Shown here: positions 41,453 to 49,619 of the stretch, piece by piece
Layout: every line of letters begins with the position of its first letter
Position numbering within the stretch: the stretch's first letter is position 1
Assembly (NCBI GenBank): GCA_963702235.1
Contig: CAVPBZ010000028.1
Span: 1-64,000, forward strand
From: PALSA-505 sp963702235
GTDB taxonomy: Bacteria > Actinomycetota > Actinomycetes > Streptosporangiales > Streptosporangiaceae
Direction: 5' to 3'
DNA length: 64,000 nucleotides
Made by a program: the position numbers and the translations under genes
The notes under the pieces: generated by a model
Told to the model about the DNA's origin: nothing
The model's database searches: none
The model's input: only the letters and a program-made list of their open reading frames with translations

Positions 41453-41992
41453 GTGCGCTTTGTCACTCTGATCGGGAACCCGAAGGCCGGTTCGCGGACC
41501 GCCACGATCGCCCTGGACGCCACCCGGGCGGTCATCGCGGCGGCGGGAGTCCAGGCGGAGCAGCAGACCGTGGACCTGTCCGCGCTGGCCTGCAGGCTGC
41601 TGCTGCCGCAGGCTTCGGCGGCGGTCGAGGACGCGGTCGAGTGCGTGCTGGCGGCGGACGTGCTGCTGGTGGCGAGCCCGACCTACAAGGGCACCTACAC
41701 CGGCCTGCTCAAGGTGTTCTTCGACCGGCTCGGCTACCGCGCGCTCGGCTCGGTGACCGCGCTGCCGGTGCTGGTCATGAAGCATCCCGAGCACGCCCTG
41801 GCGGTGGAGGTTCACCTGCGGCCGCTGCTGGTCGAGCTGGGCGCGAGCGTGCCCACGCCCGGGCTCGCGGTGCTGGAGCCCGACCTGGGCCGGCTGGACC
41901 AGATTCTGGTGCCGTGGGCGCGCGGGGTGGCTGACCAGGCGTGCTGGCGGCCGGCGGCATCCGGAACCGGGACACCCGCGCGGGCAGGATGA
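41453..41992 (+). CDS. NADPH-dependent FMN reductase-like flavoprotein
   Basis: A 179-residue flavodoxin-fold protein. It begins VRFVTLIGNPKAGSRTATIA, the FMN-phosphate-binding loop, and has DVLLVASPTYKGTYTGLLKVFFDRLGYRAL, which contacts the flavin ring, and VLVMKHPEHA. Such enzymes supply reduced FMN to two-component monooxygenases or reduce quinones and azo compounds. GTG 41453 has GAGGGAG at good spacing; an upstream ATG lacks one. A promoter with an embedded dyad lies about 110 bases upstream. It converges with the amino-sugar operon. Confidence 0.85.
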   Translation: MRFVTLIGNPKAGSRTATIALDATRAVIAAAGVQAEQQTVDLSALACRLLLPQASAAVEDAVECVLAADVLLVASPTYKGTYTGLLKVFFDRLGYRALGSVTALPVLVMKHPEHALAVEVHLRPLLVELGASVPTPGLAVLEPDLGRLDQILVPWARGVADQACWRPAASGTGTPARAG

Positions 41993-42021
41993 CTGCGGGC
42001 GGAGGCAGGCTCAGCGGCCGA

Positions 42022-42816
42022 TTACAGGCCGGCCAGCAGGTCGGTCTCGGTGATGCCGGGGCCCTGGCCTTCGCGGATGAACCACTCGGTGCCGAACGCG
42101 TACCGGAACGCCTCGACCGGCATGCCCAGGAAGAACGAGTTCTCGCTGATCTGGCTCGCGTGCGCCCGCATCGCCTGCCGCTTGTACTCCAGGTAGGGCG
42201 AGACGTCCACCGCGGCGGTGATCACTTCCTCGGGCTTGCCGAACTGCTCGTCTTCGGTGACGTCGGGCATCTCGATGCCCGCGGCGGCCGCCTGCTCGGC
42301 GAACCGGAACCGCCCGCGGAGGATCTGATCGCGGTTGATCGTGCTCTGGTAGACGCGCGGCGTGCCGGCCAGCGCGGCGGCGCGCAGGCCCACCCGGTGC
42401 ACCTGGATGTGGTCGGGGTGACCGTAGCCGCCGTTGTCGTCGTAGCAGGTCAGCACGTCGGCGCGTTCGGATTCCAGGATCGCGGCCAGCTTCTGGGCGG
42501 CGGCTTCCACCGGCGTGGTCCAGAACGAGCCGGGCGCCTGGTTGGCCGGCGTGCCCATCATGCCGGAGTCGGCGTACCCGAGGAACTCCAGCCGGGCCGC
42601 GCCGAGGACCGCCGCGGCCGCCTGCGTCTCGGCCACCCGCCGCTGTGACAGCGACTCGCCGTCGCCAAGGAAGCCCTCGTCCACCTCGCCCTGCTCACCG
42701 CGGGTCGCCACCACGAGCACCACCCGGTGGCCCGCCTCATACGCCTTGCGCAGCACGCCGCCGCAGGCGATGGACTCGTCGTCGGGGTGGGCGTGGAACG
42801 ACACCAGGGTGGCCAC
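42022..42816 (-). CDS. PIG-L family deacetylase (LmbE-like)
   Basis: A 264-residue zinc-dependent N-acetylglucosamine-type deacetylase. The metal motif AHPDDES lies at the N-terminus, and GYGHPDHIQVHR supplies the distal His. The family includes MshB and Mca of mycothiol metabolism and other sugar deacetylases. The ending GTEWFIREGQGPGI is like that of Mca/MshB-type proteins. Here it is the last gene of an amino-sugar operon: GTG 42816 is two bases after the stop of the SIS gene. It may therefore act on an N-acetylhexosamine conjugate rather than mycothiol itself (inference). Confidence 0.82.
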   Translation of the reverse strand: MATLVSFHAHPDDESIACGGVLRKAYEAGHRVVLVVATRGEQGEVDEGFLGDGESLSQRRVAETQAAAAVLGAARLEFLGYADSGMMGTPANQAPGSFWTTPVEAAAQKLAAILESERADVLTCYDDNGGYGHPDHIQVHRVGLRAAALAGTPRVYQSTINRDQILRGRFRFAEQAAAAGIEMPDVTEDEQFGKPEEVITAAVDVSPYLEYKRQAMRAHASQISENSFFLGMPVEAFRYAFGTEWFIREGQGPGITETDLLAGL

Positions 42817-42818
42817 GG

Positions 42819-43850
42819 TCAGGCCGTCTGGGTGACTTTGCTCAGCCCGCGGGGGCTGTCCGGGTTGAGGCCGAGCTGCCGGGCGAGCGCCTCGGTGAGC
42901 AGCTGGCCGGGCACGATCAGCCCGAGCGGCGCCAGCCACTCCGGCAGCCGCGGGCCCGGCAGCGCGCGGCTGGCTTCGGCGGCCAGGGCCGGGCCGCCGC
43001 CGATGGCCAGCGCCGTCGCGCCCGCGCCGGTGACCCGCCGGGCCAGGCTGACCGCACCGCCCAGGGCCGGCCCGGAGTCAGCGGCCACGATGATCGCCGG
43101 CGTCTGCGGGTCCACGACGGCGATCGGGCCGTGCAGCAGGTCCGCGTAGGACAGTCCCATCGCGTGCAGGTAGCACGCCTCCTTGAGCTTGAGCGCGAGC
43201 TCGAGCGCGGCCGCGTAGGCCAGGCCGCGGCCCGAGACCACCATGCCGGCCGCGCCGGACAGGTCGGCGGCGGCCGCCTCGACGTCCCCCGGCTCGGCGA
43301 GCATCCGCTCGATCTCATCCGGGACCTGCCGCAGCTCGGCCGGGTCCACATCCGCGCCGAGGCCGATGCCCAGCACGGCGAGCGCGGCGAGCTGGGTGAT
43401 GAAGGTCTTGGTGGCCGGCACGGCGCGTTCGGCCCCGGCGGCGGTCACCAGCGCCAGCTCGGCGACGTCCGCGAGCGGGGACGCCGCCGAGTTCGTCACG
43501 GCGATCGTGCGCGCGCCGCACTGGCCGGCCCAGGCGAGCGTGTCGACGATCTCCTCGGTCCGGCCGGACTGGGACAGCGCGACGGCCAGCACGCCGGACA
43601 GGTCGGCACGGCTGCGGTAGGTGGTGGCCACCGACGGCGAGGCCAGCGTGGCGAGCCTGCCCGCGTGCACCTGCAGCAGGTAGCTGCCGTAGACCGCGCC
43701 GTTGTCGGAGGTCCCGCGCGCGATGAACAGCACCTGCCTGGTGCCGCCGGCCACCGCCGCCACCTCGGGTGCGCGGGGCAGCAGTGCGTCCAGGGTGGCC
43801 CGCAGCGCAGCGGGCTGTTCGCCGATCTCGGTCCGCATCTGGGTGATCAC
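42819..43850 (-). CDS. SIS-domain sugar isomerase/deaminase (glucosamine-6-phosphate deaminase-like)
   Basis: A 343-residue protein with two SIS domains, like the isomerase half of GlmS or NagB-II/AgaS. Domain 1 has FIARGTSDNGAVYGSYLLQ and VLAVALSQSGRTEEIVDTL. ERAVPATKTFITQLAAL follows, and domain 2 has VVSGRGLAYAAALELALKLKEACYLHA and LLHGPIAVV. The glutaminase domain is absent, so ammonia-releasing deamination of glucosamine 6-phosphate is likely. GTG 43850 overlaps the nagA stop by four bases. The neighbour NagA would supply its substrate, giving a GlcNAc-6-phosphate to fructose-6-phosphate route. Confidence 0.85.
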   Translation of the reverse strand: MITQMRTEIGEQPAALRATLDALLPRAPEVAAVAGGTRQVLFIARGTSDNGAVYGSYLLQVHAGRLATLASPSVATTYRSRADLSGVLAVALSQSGRTEEIVDTLAWAGQCGARTIAVTNSAASPLADVAELALVTAAGAERAVPATKTFITQLAALAVLGIGLGADVDPAELRQVPDEIERMLAEPGDVEAAAADLSGAAGMVVSGRGLAYAAALELALKLKEACYLHAMGLSYADLLHGPIAVVDPQTPAIIVAADSGPALGGAVSLARRVTGAGATALAIGGGPALAAEASRALPGPRLPEWLAPLGLIVPGQLLTEALARQLGLNPDSPRGLSKVTQTA

Positions 43851-45049
43851 GTCAGGCTCCTCGCTTCCGACGCCGAGTACACCATGTCGCCGCCCACCCA
43901 TGCCGCGAGGGTCCGCAGGTCGTCGTCGAGCCAGACCAGGTCGGCGGCCGCGCCGGGACTGATCCGGCCCAGGTCGGGCCGGCCGATAAGGTCCGCCGGG
44001 ATGCGGCTGGCCGCGGCTACCGCGTCGGCCAGCCCGGCGCCGGCCGCCACCATGTTGGCCACCGCGGTGTCCATCCGCAGCGCGGACCCGGCCAGCGTGC
44101 CGTCCGCCCGCACCGGCGGAACGCCGTCACCTTCCGGCAGCAGGATTGGCTCGCCGCCGAGCAGGTAGCGTCCCGGCGGCATGCCCGCACACGCGGCGGC
44201 GTCCGTGACCAGGCAGATCCGGCCGGGCGCCGCGGCGAACGCGACCAGGCAGACTTCGGCCGCCACGTGCTGCAGGTCGGCGATGAGGCCGCTGGTCAGC
44301 CGCGGATCGGCGAGCGCCTGGCCGGGAACGCCGGGCTCGCGATGGTGCATCGGCCGCTGCGCGTTGAACAGGTGGGTGACCATGCGGGCGCCCGCGGCCG
44401 CCGCGGCCGCCACCTGCGCGGCGGTGGCGTCGGTGTGCCCCACGCTGACCAGCACCCCGGCCTCGGTGAGCCGGGTGATCGCGGCGATCGCGCCGGGCCG
44501 TTCGGGGGCCAGGGTGACCAGCCGCAGCAGGCCGGCTCCGGCCGCGAGCAGGTCCTCCACCGCGGCCGGGGCAGGATCGGTGATCCACTCGGCGTTGTGC
44601 GCGCCCTTGCGGCGCGGGGAGATAAACGGTCCCTCCAGGTGCATGCCGAGCACCCGGGCGCCGGGCGGCAGGGCGGGCAGCACGGTCCTGGCCGCGCGCA
44701 GCGAGGCGGCGAGCCGGCCGACCGGGGCGGTGATGATCGTGGGCAGGAACGCGGTCGTCCCGGTCGCCGGAAGCCGGCTGACGACCGTGGCCCAGCAGGC
44801 CGCGTCGGCGGTGGCGAACTCCTCGCCGTAGTAGCCGTTGACCTGGAGATCGACGAAGCCGGGGACCAGCAGGCCGCGGGACAGCTCGATGCCGGCGGCC
44901 CGGGGCGGCAGCCCCGGGCCGGCCTGGGTGACCCGCCCGCCGGACACGGCGACGTAGCCGGGGGAAAGGACTCCCGCGCCCGCCGTGCCGGTGATCAGCC
45001 GCGGAGCGGTCAGGAGCAGGTCATGCGTCGCCGGGCCAGCCATGGTCAC
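43847..45049 (-). CDS. nagA: N-acetylglucosamine-6-phosphate deacetylase
   Basis: Removes acetate from N-acetylglucosamine 6-phosphate. The 400-residue amidohydrolase has GFVDLQVNGYYGEEF, LGMHLEGPFISPRRKGAHN with the metal-binding Glu, VSVGHTDATAAQV, VTHLFNAQRPMHHREPG and CLVTDAAACAG, matching NagA. It overlaps the upstream hydrolase and the downstream SIS gene by four bases each (GTGA). GTG 45049 is the start; an ATG two codons later is possible. It is probably part of the recycling of cell-wall or chitin-derived amino sugars. Confidence 0.92.
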   Translation of the reverse strand: MTMAGPATHDLLLTAPRLITGTAGAGVLSPGYVAVSGGRVTQAGPGLPPRAAGIELSRGLLVPGFVDLQVNGYYGEEFATADAACWATVVSRLPATGTTAFLPTIITAPVGRLAASLRAARTVLPALPPGARVLGMHLEGPFISPRRKGAHNAEWITDPAPAAVEDLLAAGAGLLRLVTLAPERPGAIAAITRLTEAGVLVSVGHTDATAAQVAAAAAAGARMVTHLFNAQRPMHHREPGVPGQALADPRLTSGLIADLQHVAAEVCLVAFAAAPGRICLVTDAAACAGMPPGRYLLGGEPILLPEGDGVPPVRADGTLAGSALRMDTAVANMVAAGAGLADAVAAASRIPADLIGRPDLGRISPGAAADLVWLDDDLRTLAAWVGGDMVYSASEARSLT

Positions 45050-45960
45050 CGGGACGAGCTCTCCCGCGCGGCGCGTACCGCGGCGGCCGCCATCATCATC
45101 CGCATGTCGCTGGCCACCTCAACAGGCCGCTCCATCTGGGCGACGTGACCGGTGCGCGGCAGCAGCACCACCCGGGCATGCCGGAAGGTCCGGGCGGCGC
45201 GGACGGCCATCTTGGGGTTCACCAGCCGGTCGTGACTGCCGTAGACGGCCAGGACCTGGGCTGTCACCTGGGCGGCGTCACGCCAGAGCGTCTGCGGGCC
45301 GCGGCGGAAGTACTCCGAGATCAGCCCCTGGGCGGACCCCAGCAGCACGTCGCCCGCGTAGCCGAGACCGTCCTGCCGCTCCAGCTCGGCGATTTCCTGG
45401 GCCACCCGGTCCGGGTGCACGCGCGCCGGGTCGAAGTAGACGTCGCGGAGCGTGAGCGCTACGCGCTGCCGGGCCGGGACCTTGCCTGCCCGGCGGAGCA
45501 GCCAGGGCCCGAAGCCCGGAATCCGCAGCGCGGAGACGCGCGCGGGCACCGGGCGCGGACGCAGATCCGGAAGGGCAGGCGAGACGAGCGTCAGCGTCCT
45601 GACCAGCTCGGGCCGGCGCGCCGCGAGCTGCGTGCACACCGCGCCGCCGAGCGAGTTCCCGATCAGGTGCACCGGCCCGCGGCCCCGCTCCTCGATCAGC
45701 CGGGCCACGACGGCGACCTGGGCCGCCACCGTGTAGTCGCCGTCCGGCCGGGGCGGCGAGTAACCGTTGCCGGGCAGATCCAGCGCCTCGCAGCTGACCA
45801 GCTGCCCATCCGCTGGCAGCGGGCCGGGCTGGCGGAGCGCGTCCATCAGGTCGGTCCAGTTCGTGGACGAGCCGCCGAGACCGTGCACGCACAGTCCGGG
45901 CTCGGCGCCTGGCTCGGCCGGCACCGAGCGCAGGAACACCTCGGCTGCCCCCGCGGACAC
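45046..45960 (-). CDS. Alpha/beta-hydrolase heading the amino-sugar operon
   Basis: A hydrolase of about 304 residues with GLCVHGLGGSSTNW (oxyanion loop), ALDLPGNGYS, the nucleophile elbow GNSLGG, and the acid/base pair in VYGSHDRLVNP and LPRTGHVAQMERP. This is the standard Ser-Asp-His fold; the substrate is unknown. GTG 45960 was taken as start because earlier sequence is proline/arginine-rich and non-conserved; the open frame continues to 46086. No strong ribosome-binding site was found for either. Its stop overlaps nagA by four bases, but a link to amino-sugar metabolism is only contextual. Confidence 0.8.
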   Translation of the reverse strand: MSAGAAEVFLRSVPAEPGAEPGLCVHGLGGSSTNWTDLMDALRQPGPLPADGQLVSCEALDLPGNGYSPPRPDGDYTVAAQVAVVARLIEERGRGPVHLIGNSLGGAVCTQLAARRPELVRTLTLVSPALPDLRPRPVPARVSALRIPGFGPWLLRRAGKVPARQRVALTLRDVYFDPARVHPDRVAQEIAELERQDGLGYAGDVLLGSAQGLISEYFRRGPQTLWRDAAQVTAQVLAVYGSHDRLVNPKMAVRAARTFRHARVVLLPRTGHVAQMERPVEVASDMRMMMAAAAVRAARESSSR

Positions 45961-46206
45961 GCAGGCCCGGCCAGGGCGGGATCGGCGTCGCTGGCCGCAC
46001 CGTGGCGGCCGATCGGGTGTGCATGCGGGCAAGCCTAACCCGGCTGCCTGCACGGGGACCTTTGTGCCGGTAGCCGGATTCGGCACCTTTTGACGGCTCT
46101 GCGGACGGTCCGGCGGCCCCGGCTGCCATGATGAACGGACCGGTCGTATGCAGCGGGGGCGGGGAAACGCACACCGCCGGGCACATCAGGAGGGAAAGTC
46201 AGCACC

Positions 46207-47601
46207 ATGCCACAGTTCGATGTCGTCGTGTTCGGCGGCGGGACGGCCGGGCTTCGCGTCGCCACCGATGTGGCCCGGGCCGGCCGCACCGCGGCCGTCG
46301 TGGAGGCGGGCCTGGTCGGTGGCGAGAGCCCCTACCTCGCCTGCATGCCGTCGAAGTCACTGCTCCAGTCGGCCCGGCGCGGGGAAACCTGGGAGCACGC
46401 TGTCGCCCGCAGGGACGAGGTGACCGGCCACCTGGACGATGCGGCCGCGGCGGCCAGGCTCGCCGAGAGCGGCGTCACCCTGATCCGCGGCACCGCGACG
46501 GTGAGCCAGCCCGGCGTGATCGAGGTCACGGCGCCCGCCGCGGGCGCCGGGCCCGAGCCGGAGGGCACCTCGCTGGGCTACACCGACCTGGTGATCGCGA
46601 CCGGGAGCGAGCCGGTCGCGCCGCCGGTCGAGGGACTCACCGACATCCCCGCGTGGACGAGCGCGGAGGCTCTCAGCGGCCCGGATCTGCCGCGGCGCCT
46701 GATCGTGCTCGGCGGCGGCGCGGTCGGCTGCGAGCTGGCCCAGATCTACGCGGCGTTCGGCAGCCAGGTGACGCTGATCGACGCCGACGACCGCGTCCTG
46801 CCGGGCGAGGCGCAGTTCGCCGGTGAGCTGCTCGCGGACGGGCTGCGCCGGACCGGGGTGGACCTGCGGCTGGGCGCCGCCGCGGTCAAGGCCGAGACCA
46901 CCGATGCCGGGCTCGCCCTGACGCTGGCCGACGGGAGCAGGCTGGAGGCCGACCGGGTGCTGCTCGCCACCGGCCGCAGGCCCCGGCTGAGCGGGCTCGG
47001 GCTGGCCAAGCTCGGCATCGAGATCGGCCCCGGCATGGCGCTGCCGGTCGACGCCACCTGCCGGGTCGCCGCGGGCTTCGACTTCGCCGAGACCGCTGCC
47101 GCGGGCCGCGGCGGGCCGGAGAACTCCGGTCACGTCTGGGCGGCCGGCGACGTCACCGGGGTCGGGGCGTACACCCACACGGCCAGCTACCAGGCGCGGA
47201 TCGTGGCCGCCAACATCCTCGGCGAGCACCGCGAGGCCGACTACCGGGCGATCCCGCGGGTGGTGTACACGACGCCTTCGGTATACGCGGTCGGGCTGTC
47301 CCCGGCGCGGGCCGCCGCCGGGACGGAACTGGTCACCGCGGGCTTCGACTTCGCCGAGACGGCGCGGGCGGCGGTGGAAGACGACGACCGCGGCCGGGTG
47401 GAGGTGTACGCGGACACCAGCGGCTTCGTGGCGGGGGCGGCTGCGGTCGGGCTGTACGCCGAGGAGTGGATGGCCGAGATCACGCTGGCCGTGCGGGCCA
47501 GGATCCCGCTCGCCGTGCTGGCCGACGTCGTGCACGCGTTCCCGACCTACGCAGCGGCGATGGAATCCCCGCTGCGCGAACTGGCGGACCGTACCGGCTA
47601 G
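46207..47601 (+). CDS. Pyridine-nucleotide-disulfide-like flavoprotein lacking the redox disulfide
   Basis: A 464-residue FAD/NAD(P) oxidoreductase of the dihydrolipoamide-dehydrogenase/mercuric-reductase fold. FAD binding: VVFGGGTAGLRVA. NAD(P) binding: LIVLGGGAVGCELAQIYAAFG. FAD near the flavin: GHVWAAGDVTG. Dimerisation domain: YTTPSVYAVGL to the end, with HAFPTYAAAM in place of the usual HxT/HxxxxE region. The active site, normally GG-x-C-x4-C-x-PSK, is GGESPYLACMPSK: the first Cys is Ser. It may therefore use a different electron path or act as an oxidase. ATG 46207 has GGAGGG upstream at long spacing. Confidence 0.85.
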   Translation: MPQFDVVVFGGGTAGLRVATDVARAGRTAAVVEAGLVGGESPYLACMPSKSLLQSARRGETWEHAVARRDEVTGHLDDAAAAARLAESGVTLIRGTATVSQPGVIEVTAPAAGAGPEPEGTSLGYTDLVIATGSEPVAPPVEGLTDIPAWTSAEALSGPDLPRRLIVLGGGAVGCELAQIYAAFGSQVTLIDADDRVLPGEAQFAGELLADGLRRTGVDLRLGAAAVKAETTDAGLALTLADGSRLEADRVLLATGRRPRLSGLGLAKLGIEIGPGMALPVDATCRVAAGFDFAETAAAGRGGPENSGHVWAAGDVTGVGAYTHTASYQARIVAANILGEHREADYRAIPRVVYTTPSVYAVGLSPARAAAGTELVTAGFDFAETARAAVEDDDRGRVEVYADTSGFVAGAAAVGLYAEEWMAEITLAVRARIPLAVLADVVHAFPTYAAAMESPLRELADRTG

Positions 47602-47654
47602 TGCCGCGACTGCAAACGCTCGCCCAGGTCAGTCGCGTGTTACCCGTCATGATC

Positions 47655-47696
47655 GATGCCTACTTTTCCCCCACCGGTGGGGGAAAAGTAGGCATC
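47655..47696. repeat. 42-bp perfect palindrome (bidirectional terminator candidate)
   Basis: GATGCCTACTTTTCCCCCACC at 47655-47675 is followed with no spacer by its exact complement to 47696 (only the first arm is given here, in part: it starts GATGCCTACTTTTCCCCC). It lies between the convergent flavoprotein and csbD genes. The remaining bases of the 262-base spacer (47602-47863) show no gene. A bidirectional terminator is the simple reading, though a loop-less 21-bp dyad is unusual. Confidence 0.75.
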
Positions 47697-47863
47697 CACC
47701 TCGGCGGTCTGCCCGAGCCGACCGCCAATCTAACGTGCTGCGGTACCAGACCGGCGCGCGACGGCGGCCACCGGACATGCAGGCGCCCCGCTGCCGTCGC
47801 AGCAGCCGCTGACGGCGGCGGGACGCGGTTAAGCCGTGACCAGGCGGCACGGCCGGGTAGCGA

Positions 47864-48037
47864 TCAGCGCTTGAAGGCGTCCTTGACCTTCTCGCCGGCC
47901 TGCTTGACGTCGGCGACGGCCTGGTCGGCCCGTCCCTCGGCCTCCAGGTTCTCGTCGCCGGTGGCCTGGCCGGCCTTCTCCTTGGCCTGCCCCTTCAGCT
48001 CGTCGCCCTTGTTCCTGGCCTTGTCCTCAAGTCCCAT
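47864..48037 (-). CDS. CsbD-family stress protein
   Basis: A 57-residue hydrophilic protein found by reading the minus strand: MGLEDKARNKGDELKG, then QAKEKAGQATGDENLEAEG and KVKDAFKR. The lysine/alanine/glutamate-rich helix and the KG-QAKE-AG-TGDE-LEAEG pattern are those of CsbD-like proteins, small general-stress proteins of unknown action. ATG 48037 has AAGGGGAAC upstream. It stands alone and converges with the flavoprotein gene. Confidence 0.85.
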   Translation of the reverse strand: MGLEDKARNKGDELKGQAKEKAGQATGDENLEAEGRADQAVADVKQAGEKVKDAFKR

Positions 48038-48198
48038 GATGTTCCCCTTGATCGCGATGAGCAGGCACAGGCACGCTGCCCGGCCCGCTGTTGCCCGCTA
48101 CCCGGGGCGGCGCCGGCCACACCTGCCCGGCCGCTCTGGTTGCCGCACTGGCCTGGGCTAGCCTGAAAGGGGCGGCAAGGCGACCGAGGAGCACACCG

Positions 48199-48390
48199 AT
48201 GACCGAGCACAGCATCGAGGAGCCAGATGCCGACGTCGCTGAGCAGAGCCAGGGGGTCGTCCCCGACGCCGACGAGCCCGAGGACCCGATCGACGAGCTG
48301 CCGCCCGAGCGGCCGCTCGAGGCGGATGAGGCGGACGCGGCGGAGCAGGCACGCATCGTCAACCTCGACGACGAAGACGACTACATCTGA
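48199..48390 (+). CDS. Small highly acidic protein, function unknown
   Basis: A 63-residue protein beginning MTEHSIEEPDADVAEQ and ending NLDDEDDYI. More than a third of the residues are Asp or Glu, and Lys is absent. GAGGAG precedes ATG 48199 at good spacing, which supports it as a real gene. No domain is recognised. It lies 158 bases before a TetR gene on the same strand and is divergent from csbD. Confidence 0.6.
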   Translation: MTEHSIEEPDADVAEQSQGVVPDADEPEDPIDELPPERPLEADEADAAEQARIVNLDDEDDYI

Positions 48391-48548
48391 CCCCGGCGGC
48401 GCAGCGCAGGCGGCGCGGGGGCGGCGGAGCGGCGGCGGAGCGGCAACATGCGGTCGGCCCGCGCGGTCGCGACCTCGGCAGGAAGCGCTACTGAGTCGTA
48501 GGATTACCGGAACGCGGTGGAACGACCGCCCCTCAGACACCGGAGACC

Positions 48549-49172
48549 GTGTTGACCGCAACCCCCGATGCGCGGCCGCGGAGCACCCGGCTGCCCCGGC
48601 CGGCCAGGCGCCGCCAGCTACTCGGGGCCGCGCAGAAGGTGTTCGTCTCGCAGGGCTATCACGCGGCCGCCATGGACGAGATCGCCGAGCGGGCAGGCGT
48701 CAGCAAGCCAGTGCTCTACCAGCACTTCCCCGGCAAACTTGAGCTCTACCTCGCGCTGCTCGATGAGAGCAGGGACGCACTGATCGACACGGTGCGCACG
48801 GCGCTCATCTCGACCACGGACAACAAGCAGCGGGTTGCCGCCACTTTTGTCGCTTTCTTCGATTTCGTGAGCGGCGCGGGCGAGGCATTCCGCCTCGTGT
48901 TTGAGTCAGATCTTGGTAATGAACCCGCCGTCAGGGAACGGCTGGATGCGACCATGAATCAGTGCGCGGAAATGATCAGCAGAGTGATCAGGGAGGACGC
49001 CGGGATACAGGACGACGAGGCGCACCTGCTCGGGATGGGCCTCGTCGGAATGGCCAATGTCAGCGCACGGTACTGGATCAGCAGCGGCCGGGATATCCCC
49101 AAGGAGGCCGCGGAGCAGTTGCTGACCCGGCTGGCCTGGCGCGGCATCAGCGGCTGGCCGCTCACTGGCTGA
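48549..49172 (+). CDS. TetR-family transcriptional regulator
   Basis: A 207-residue regulator. The DNA-binding domain is LLGAAQKVFVSQGYHAAAMDEIAERAGVSKPVLYQHFPGKLELYLALLDE (residues about 24-75, quoted here only as landmarks AAQKVF, MDEIAERAGVSKP and YQHFPGK). GTG 48549 has GGAG four bases upstream. Part of the ligand domain (48840-49000) is poorer in GC than the rest. It lies upstream of the DUF3107 gene, an arrangement I recall as common in actinomycetes; no operator was found. Confidence 0.88.
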   Translation: MLTATPDARPRSTRLPRPARRRQLLGAAQKVFVSQGYHAAAMDEIAERAGVSKPVLYQHFPGKLELYLALLDESRDALIDTVRTALISTTDNKQRVAATFVAFFDFVSGAGEAFRLVFESDLGNEPAVRERLDATMNQCAEMISRVIREDAGIQDDEAHLLGMGLVGMANVSARYWISSGRDIPKEAAEQLLTRLAWRGISGWPLTG

Positions 49173-49345
49173 CTGGTCGCCGCTGAACTGCTCAGCACAG
49201 CACCGCTAGAAACCCATGCAGGTCGCTCCGGGTTTGCTCGCGGCATAGCAAGGCGAGGTTCGCGCCTCCTTCGTCACCGGCGCCAGGCAGGCTAGCCTCG
49301 ATCATTGATGGCCCGCCGACCCGGAGCTGCACCGAGAGGATTGTC

Positions 49346-49570
49346 GTGGAAGTCAAGATCGGGATACAGTCCGCGCCGCGTGAGCTCGTCGTGGAAACGG
49401 AAACCACGGCCGTGGAAGTCGAACGGGCCCTGTCGGCGGCGCTGGCCAGCGACGGCATTTTCGCCCTTCCCGACGAGAAGGGCGGGAGAATCCTGGTTCC
49501 TGCCGACAAGATTGCCTACGTGGAGCTCGGTACCTCAGAGCCGCGCCGCGTCGGCTTCGGCAACGTCTGA
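49346..49570 (+). CDS. DUF3107 family protein
   Basis: A 74-residue protein: MEVKIGIQSAPRELVVETE at the start, then VERALSAAL, and the end GGRILVPADKIAYVELG followed by RRVGFG. This is the compact actinobacterial DUF3107 fold; function unknown. It starts with GTG 49346. It is encoded between the TetR gene and a ferritin-like gene on the opposite strand, the usual place for this family next to a DEAD-box helicase. Confidence 0.9.
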   Translation: MEVKIGIQSAPRELVVETETTAVEVERALSAALASDGIFALPDEKGGRILVPADKIAYVELGTSEPRRVGFGNV

Positions 49571-49619
49571 CGGATCCGCGCCGGCCGACAGTCCGTCGGA
49601 CCGTCAGGCCGGCAGGCCG

